Shown here piece by piece: positions 6,905 to 10,953 of a DNA stretch of 10,953 bases. The notes beneath the pieces are model-generated. The model made no database searches. It worked only from the letters and a program-made list of their open reading frames with translations, and was not told where the DNA came from. The first letter of the stretch is position 1. The number at the start of each line of letters is the position of its first letter. The DNA is from Dehalococcoidia bacterium (GTDB taxonomy: Bacteria; Chloroflexota; Dehalococcoidia; GIF9; AB-539-J10): assembly GCA_029859145.1 (NCBI GenBank), contig JAOUDT010000023.1, positions 1 through 10,953 on the forward strand, in the 5' to 3' direction. Both the position numbers and the translations under genes were made by a program.

Positions 6905-7909
6905 TCACTCTGCACCAATCAAATAATCAATGATCTTCTCCCTGGGATTGAAGCCCTGAGGCGAATCGAGCCCCAGATTTCTCACTGCCGCTTCAATGAG
7001 TCTCTTGTCCGACCTTGCTCCTGGCCGGTAGAACCTGCCTGTCTCGAGGATTGCCTGCTTGGGAACCAACCCGACGATCTCGCTGTAGAGAACGCTTGCG
7101 CCTGCGAGCTGACCGAGCTGTTTTATCTTCTCAAATACCAAGTGCATGGGAGCAATTCTGTAGTTGGTGAGATTGGTTGAGACCTCGGCGACTCCCGATT
7201 CTCCACGTGAAATACCGACTGCCTTAACTGACTTAAAGATCCCGGGTATCCTGATTCTCTGGCCGTCATCTGCGGTTGCCATGCAGCCCGACTCACGAAT
7301 AATCCCCGCTATCCTGTGGGCAATCTCCTTACTAGTTGTGCCTAAGTAAACGTTATAGGCTATCAGAAATTCTCTGGCGCCGATAACAGTGGCTCCGCTC
7401 TTTTTGTTGAAAATGGCCGGCCCGTAGTCTGGCTTCCAGCGGGAATCCCTCAGTTTTGCCTCCAGGCCCTCATACTGGCCGGCTCTAATGGTGGCCAGGT
7501 CTTTTCTCTCTGGAAATCTAGCTGCTTCTTCGTAGAGAAAAACAGGTATCCGCAGCTTTTCTCCGACTTCGCGGGCAAGCTCGTTTGCTATAGCAACGCA
7601 CTCCGCCATGGTGACGTTTTGAATAGGAATAAAAGGACAGACGTCACAGGCTCCCAATCTTGGATGTTGCCCCTGATGTCTGGCCATGTCAATGATTTCG
7701 GCTGCCCTGGCAATCGCATTGTAGCTGGCCTTCCTGATTGGCTGCGGTCCTCCGACGAAGGTCAACACGGTACGATTGTGATCAGCATCCGGGGCCACAT
7801 CCAGCAGCTTTACGCGGGCAACCTTCTCAACCTCGGCAGCGATCTGCTCTATCTTGCTGGTATCTCTGCCTTCGCTAAAATTGGGCACGCATTCAATTAT
7901 CTTTCTCAT
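6905..7909 (-). CDS. ftcD: Glutamate formiminotransferase
   Basis: This 334-residue cytoplasmic enzyme moves the formimino group from N-formiminoglutamate to tetrahydrofolate, releasing glutamate. It matches the N-terminal half of mammalian FTCD. The family blocks are CVPNFSEGRD (7-16), DADHNRTVLTFVGGP (41-55), HQGQHPRLGACDVCPFIP (78-95) and the C-terminal EIVGLVPKQAI. H82 in GQHPR aligns with the catalytic His that I recall for the mammalian enzyme. The ATG at 7909 has GGAGGAGG nine bases upstream and starts the protein at the family N-terminus (MRKIIECVPNF). This start lies 17 bp inside the end of hutH, so the two genes overlap. An out-of-frame ATG-CTA-TGA occurs just upstream of the start and is probably irrelevant. 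The cyclodeaminase gene follows after 43 bp. Confidence 0.95.
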   Translation of the reverse strand: MRKIIECVPNFSEGRDTSKIEQIAAEVEKVARVKLLDVAPDADHNRTVLTFVGGPQPIRKASYNAIARAAEIIDMARHQGQHPRLGACDVCPFIPIQNVTMAECVAIANELAREVGEKLRIPVFLYEEAARFPERKDLATIRAGQYEGLEAKLRDSRWKPDYGPAIFNKKSGATVIGAREFLIAYNVYLGTTSKEIAHRIAGIIRESGCMATADDGQRIRIPGIFKSVKAVGISRGESGVAEVSTNLTNYRIAPMHLVFEKIKQLGQLAGASVLYSEIVGLVPKQAILETGRFYRPGARSDKRLIEAAVRNLGLDSPQGFNPREKIIDYLIGAE

Positions 7910-9383
7910 AGCATCCCGCCTCCTCCACCAACCTACCATTATGAACAAGTCCGTAGAGCTCTTCGATATCTTCAGCCAGGACTCTGCTTCTCTCAAAATG
8001 AGCGACGCGGGTTCTGACGATCTCATGAATCTTTGCCATCCTCGATTCTTCCGGCAAGGGTTCGCCGAAGTCCAGAGCCTGCGCAGCGCACAAAATCTCG
8101 ATGGCTATGACGTATTCCGTATTTCTGCAAATCTCCTGCGCTTTGCGAACGGCCCAGGCACCCATGCTGACGAAGTCTTCCTGACCGGCTGAGACTGGAA
8201 TAGAGTCAACAGAAGCGGGGTGAGCGAGAGTTTTGTTTTCCGAAACCAGAGCGGCGGCGGTATATTGAGTTATCATCAAACCGGTGTTCAATCCCTGGTT
8301 CCTGGCCAGAAACAAAGGCAGATCGTTGGTACCGCGACTGACCAGCTTGTCTATTCTTCTTTCCGAAATGCCCGAGATGCTGCAGAGGGCAACCGACAGA
8401 CTATCGGCTGCGTGAGCCAGAATCTGACCGTGGAAATTACCGCTGCCCTGGCAGATTTCACTTTTTTCTCCCTTGGTTGAAATCCAGGGATTGCCGCCAA
8501 AAGAGTTGATCTCGATATCTACAACAGCTCTGGCCCAGGAGAGAGTATCCCGAAAAGCGCCGTGGACCTGAGGAATGCACCTCAGGGAATAGGCATCCTG
8601 TAATGGATAAGCCGATTTCCTGCCCCCTTTTGTCTTCGGAAGAAGACGATTCAAATAGTGTGCGGTTGCGATTTGCCCCGGATGAGGTCTTAGTTCTTGA
8701 AGTTCAGGCCCGAAGGATTTGGTGCTGCAGCCCAAAGCTTCAATGGTCATAGCGGCAGCTATGTCGGCTGTTCGGATCAAGTTGTCAGACTGTAAAACCA
8801 GGAAAGCCAGACAACTTGTCATAAAGCTCGTGCCATTAAGCAGGGCAATGGCTTCCCCGATCTGCAACTCCGCTGGCTCCAGTCCTGCAGCACGCAAAAC
8901 CTGCTGTGGGTCCCTGCCAATCAAGGCCAAGGCAATGTGAGCTTGAGGAACCAGATCGCCGCTGGCACCCAAAGATCCCTTTGCCGGGACAACCGGGATG
9001 ATGTTTCTGTTGAACATCTCGACCATGAGCTCCAGCGTCGGCAATCTTATGCCGCAATATCCTTTCTTGAGATTCAGAATCATGTGAAGCATCATCCCTT
9101 TGACTATCTCCACCTCCAGAGGGGGACCTATGCCACAGGTATGGCTCATGATTAGATTCTCCTGGAATTCTTCCATTCTGCCTCTGGGAATGCGCCTATT
9201 CAGAAGAGCACCGACGCCGGTGTTTATTGCATAGTAGGATTTGTGAGGATCGGACTTCAGAATACGCTCGAAAGTCTTTCTGGATTGCCTGATTCTCTCC
9301 TTATCTCTTTCTTCTAACTTGATTGTCCTTTGGCCGCGGCACAAATCAACGAATTCGGAGTAGTCTAGCTTGCCTTTTGTCAT
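7893..9383 (-). CDS. hutH: Histidine ammonia-lyase
   Basis: HutH (496 residues, normal length) removes ammonia from L-histidine to give trans-urocanate. The self-forming MIO cofactor arises from A140-S141-G142 in GSLGASGDLVP. Other active-site positions are Y51 (YYAINTG), S80-H81 (MSHTCGIG, the histidine-type selectivity pair rather than the HL or FL of tyrosine and phenylalanine lyases), N183 (LLNGT), Y265 and R268 (DAYSLRC) and E402. Oddities: the usual QEDH reads QEDF (401-404), SLRCQPQV reads SLRCIPQV, and GNFHxE reads GNFHGQ. The ATG at 9383 has GGGAGG six bases upstream. It is the first gene of the hut operon and overlaps ftcD by 17 bp. The full hut context makes histidine the likely substrate. 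Confidence 0.94.
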   Translation of the reverse strand: MTKGKLDYSEFVDLCRGQRTIKLEERDKERIRQSRKTFERILKSDPHKSYYAINTGVGALLNRRIPRGRMEEFQENLIMSHTCGIGPPLEVEIVKGMMLHMILNLKKGYCGIRLPTLELMVEMFNRNIIPVVPAKGSLGASGDLVPQAHIALALIGRDPQQVLRAAGLEPAELQIGEAIALLNGTSFMTSCLAFLVLQSDNLIRTADIAAAMTIEALGCSTKSFGPELQELRPHPGQIATAHYLNRLLPKTKGGRKSAYPLQDAYSLRCIPQVHGAFRDTLSWARAVVDIEINSFGGNPWISTKGEKSEICQGSGNFHGQILAHAADSLSVALCSISGISERRIDKLVSRGTNDLPLFLARNQGLNTGLMITQYTAAALVSENKTLAHPASVDSIPVSAGQEDFVSMGAWAVRKAQEICRNTEYVIAIEILCAAQALDFGEPLPEESRMAKIHEIVRTRVAHFERSRVLAEDIEELYGLVHNGRLVEEAGCYEKDN

Positions 9384-9398
9384 TTATGTCCTCCCGAA

Positions 9399-9413
9399 GA
9401 CGTTTTCGACGTC
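9399..9413. promoter_or_regulatory. Small inverted repeat in the hutH leader
   Basis: GACGT (9399-9403) and ACGTC (9409-9413) flank a 5-nt loop, with an overlapping CGACGTCG palindrome beside it, all between the candidate promoter and the hutH ribosome binding site (GGGAGG). It could be an operator or leader hairpin affecting hut expression, but short palindromes like this also arise by chance. Confidence 0.25.
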
Positions 9414-9433
9414 GACAACAAGAATGCGGGGCC

Positions 9434-9463
9434 GCTATACTCGTCCGCTCCACCCGGTTTCAA
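9434..9463 (-). promoter_or_regulatory. Candidate sigma-70 promoter of the hut operon
   Basis: On the minus strand, TTGAAA (9463-9458, five of six to TTGACA) and TATAGC (9439-9434, four of six to TATAAT) are 18 bases apart. Transcription would begin near 9427, leaving about 45 nt before the hutH ATG. It is the best match I see upstream of hutH. Confidence 0.45.
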
Positions 9464-9476
9464 TCGTATCACAAGG

Positions 9477-9581
9477 CTAGTTCTTCCTGGCCACATCGAC
9501 AATGTGTTTCTCCAACTTAGTAGCACCGGGAAATTCCGGGAAATCGAGTATGTTCCTATTGGCAGAATTCACAAAGATATC
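9477..9581 (-). pseudogene. Possible C-terminal gene remnant, 34 codons
   Basis: Between an in-frame TAA (9584-9582) and a TAG (9479-9477) the minus strand reads 34 residues that look protein-like, including NSANRNILDFPEFPGATKLE and ending HIVDVARKN. There is no start codon with a ribosome binding site, and upstream frames are closed by stops. It may be the tail of a decayed gene once placed before hutH. I do not recognise the family, and chance is a real alternative. Confidence 0.22.
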
Positions 9582-9988
9582 TTAACGTGGCTCCTCTGTT
9601 CTGTGCTTTTCTTGAATTGCATGATACGAAGGAACGTACCACCAGCAGTCGCCGCACCTCAAGAATATTATAATCCGTGGGATGCTGTGTTTCAATATGA
9701 TTCCGTAGCTCCAGATTCAAAGAGGCAGAGCTATGCCAGTAAGAGCATTGCATGGCCTGCCCTATTGCCAGATGGAGATGAGAGTGCACATTTGTCTGTT
9801 CTGTTACCTAATTGCACGAACCAGGCAGGTCGTATTGTGACCACACCACATCAAACACGCGCGCTGAACGGTAGAAATTCTATGTTATTGTGTCGCCGCA
9901 ATCTGGATTTTAGTGCTGCACAAAGTAGCGTATTTCTCAGCGGCAGGGAGCGCGTGCAAGGCGACGTCGTAATCGTCTGCCCACCCAG

Positions 9989-10020
9989 AATTTCAGGGAC
10001 ACCATGCCAACTCAGGGTGC
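9989..10020 (+). repeat. Diverged 32-nt direct repeat, copy C
   Basis: It begins AATTTCAGGGACAC, identical over 14 bases to copy B 97 bp away, then diverges (about 23 of 32 identical to either other copy by hand count). Same orientation as the others. Confidence 0.4.
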
Positions 10021-10085
10021 AGGGGGGGAACACTGGCAGAAGGTTTGATGCCCTTTCTCTGGCCTCTCAGGAGCATCCTAACATT

Positions 10086-10117
10086 AATTTCAGGGACACT
10101 ACACCGATCAAGCCTGC
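10086..10117 (+). repeat. Diverged 32-nt direct repeat, copy B
   Basis: It begins AATTTCAGGGACAC and ends CCGATCAAGCCTGC; the latter 14 bases are identical to the end of copy A at 3195-3226, about 6.9 kb away on the other side of the hut operon. Confidence 0.45.
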
Positions 10118-10144
10118 TGCTAATCAGGTGTTATGTCCCCGAAA
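10088..10144. repeat. Imperfect inverted repeat, possible mobile-element end remnants
   Basis: TTTCAGGGACA (10088-10098) is matched in inverted orientation by TGTCCCCGAAA (10134-10144), ten of eleven positions pairing, enclosing a 57-bp unit. Opposed ends of this kind are seen in decayed insertion-sequence remnants or small non-autonomous elements. No transposase is present. Confidence 0.35.
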
Positions 10145-10319
10145 CGCGAACTACAAGGGTCTCCTCCAACTAGAGAGGTAAAAATTCATGAAGCCTAGGC
10201 TGCATAGTCACTCAGAATGCAGCGTCAATCGTGGGTCTCAGTAGAGCTCCGTTGGCAAGATCACGTAGACATATCTGCTCGCATTAGCAGCGCGGTAGGC
10301 GGCACCGGTCAGCCGTCTG

Positions 10320-10953
10320 TTAAAGCTGTGAAAACAGTGAAAGGACAACGGCTATGTCCACGGAGGCATGGATGAGCCAGGGCGCAAAAATGCCTTTTGT
10401 TTTCTGCATGGTATAGCCCAACAGAAGCCCGAGAGGTAGGAGCATCGCCAGGAGCAGCAAAGTGTTCTGGGAATAGTCGACCCCGACATGAAGCATTGTA
10501 AAGGGAATAGCCATGCAGATATTGGCGGGGAAAGCGCCGAGAAATGGTTCCAGCTTCTGCAGGAAAAGCCCCCTGAACAGCAGCTCCTCATTGATTGAAT
10601 TGGCTAGAACGAATAACAGTATCCAGGGAATCCAGGGCAATACTCTTTGGAGACTCAAATCCCCGACCTTGTATTGCCACTGAGCCCACGGAATGGACAA
10701 TGCCGCAACAACGATAAATACCGTGAGACCGATAATAAACCCGAGCTTGCGGTTCCCTTTCTGGAGGTAAATCGAGCCCATATTATTCCCGGAAAGCCTG
10801 GTAAGAAGGACGATTGGTACCACAATCAGAAGTGTGCTTTCCAGCTTGTCCACAGCGATAGCGGCCGGACTTTTCACATCAAGCGCAAGCAGGCTGGCCA
10901 ACCAGCCGCTGAAATAGAAGTCCAGCGCTTGAGCAAAGGAGGCTATGAAGAAG
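10320..10953 (-). CDS. CPBP-family intramembrane metalloprotease, N-terminus beyond window
   Basis: The C-terminal 210 residues of a CPBP (CAAX-prenyl-protease/Abi-type) membrane protein are visible. The frame is open through the right edge (it reads FFIASFAQALDFYF before the TTG at 10901), so the real start is outside. Numbering visible residues, the conserved motifs are EExxxR at E122, E123 and R127 (NEELLFRGLF), FxxxH with H155 (FTMLH), and HxxxD at H195 and D199 (IHASVDI). These glutamate and histidine residues form the putative zinc site inside the membrane. Several hydrophobic helices are evident, including FIIGLTVFIVVAALSIPW, LPWIPWILLFVLA and LLLLAMLLPLGLLLGY. Family members cut membrane-embedded peptides, process bacteriocin or peptide signals, or give self-immunity. 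Nothing here points to a specific substrate, and it is not linked to the hut operon. Confidence 0.88.
   Translation of the reverse strand, partial: FFIASFAQALDFYFSGWLASLLALDVKSPAAIAVDKLESTLLIVVPIVLLTRLSGNNMGSIYLQKGNRKLGFIIGLTVFIVVAALSIPWAQWQYKVGDLSLQRVLPWIPWILLFVLANSINEELLFRGLFLQKLEPFLGAFPANICMAIPFTMLHVGVDYSQNTLLLLAMLLPLGLLLGYTMQKTKGIFAPWLIHASVDIAVVLSLFSQL

Larger units (their letters stand above)
9384..10319. other. Long intergenic region upstream of hutH
   Basis: This 936-bp stretch lies between hutH and the CPBP protease gene, both on the minus strand. It contains the hut promoter candidate, a possible gene remnant (9477-9581), repeat copies at 9989-10020 and 10086-10117, and an imperfect inverted repeat (10088-10144). 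A plus-strand frame from a GTG at 9504 stays open for 225 codons, but it has no ribosome binding site that I can see, no recognisable domain and an unusual Cys/Arg/Pro-rich composition, so I do not call it a gene. No tRNA or transposase is recognisable. Confidence 0.5.

Noticed and set aside
9504..10181. A 225-codon plus-strand reading frame starting at GTG.
   Set aside because: No ribosome binding site, no recognisable domain, odd composition (many Arg, Cys, Ser, Pro), and it crosses the repeat copies. Kept as an observation but not called a gene.
2963..10226. A shared 10-mer AATGCAGCGT near 2963 and near 10217 as a second flanking repeat.
   Set aside because: Only about ten bases agree and the flanks do not align; a chance match is likely.
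1..10953. CRISPR array, tRNA, rRNA or riboswitch.
   Set aside because: No regularly spaced repeats, no cloverleaf and no recognisable riboswitch core was seen by eye in the spacers at 518-980, 2852-3354 or 9384-10319.

Overview
The window is bacterial DNA of roughly even GC content. It is dominated by a complete histidine-degradation (hut) operon on the minus strand (about 3355-9383). The genes run hutH, a glutamate formiminotransferase (ftcD), a stand-alone formimino-THF cyclodeaminase (fchA-like), hutU, hutI. Together they convert histidine to glutamate plus two ammonia and place the C2 carbon of the ring on tetrahydrofolate as methenyl-THF. This folate-saving ending, without HutF or HutG, is typical of anaerobic or fermentative bacteria and several deep lineages. 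Together with a CGNR zinc-finger protein, a PilT ATPase and a CPBP protease, it would fit a Chloroflexota-like, Firmicutes-like or other anaerobic soil, sediment or subsurface bacterium. I cannot fix the phylum from sequence alone.

Layout, left to right. (1) 2-517, plus strand: the C-terminal part of an ABATE/CGNR zinc-finger regulator, cut by the left edge. (2) 518-980: a spacer with one possible broken small reading frame on the minus strand. (3) 981-2851, minus strand: a tight three-gene unit in the order MerR-like HTH protein, PilT-type ATPase, single-domain response regulator with a Ser/Gln/Pro-rich tail. Its leader has a candidate promoter and a cluster of three inverted repeats at 2954-3005. 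(4) 2852-3354: this spacer also carries a diverged repeat copy and a perfect hairpin just downstream of hutI. (5) 3355-9383: the hut operon, with overlaps or 43-bp gaps between genes and a plausible sigma-70 promoter at 9434-9463. (6) 9384-10319: 936 bp with no convincing intact gene, containing a possible 34-codon gene remnant and two more copies of the diverged repeat. (7) 10320 to the right edge, minus strand: a CPBP-family membrane protease whose N-terminus lies outside the window.

Most of the content belongs to known families. The points most worth a second look are: the diverged 32-nt direct repeats that flank the hut operon; the palindrome cluster in front of the HTH-pilT-receiver unit; that unit itself, a retraction-type ATPase wired to a small HTH protein and a receiver without other pilus genes; the unusually compact cyclodeaminase; and several family-signature substitutions in HutH, HutU and PilT. 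I found no clearly new system.
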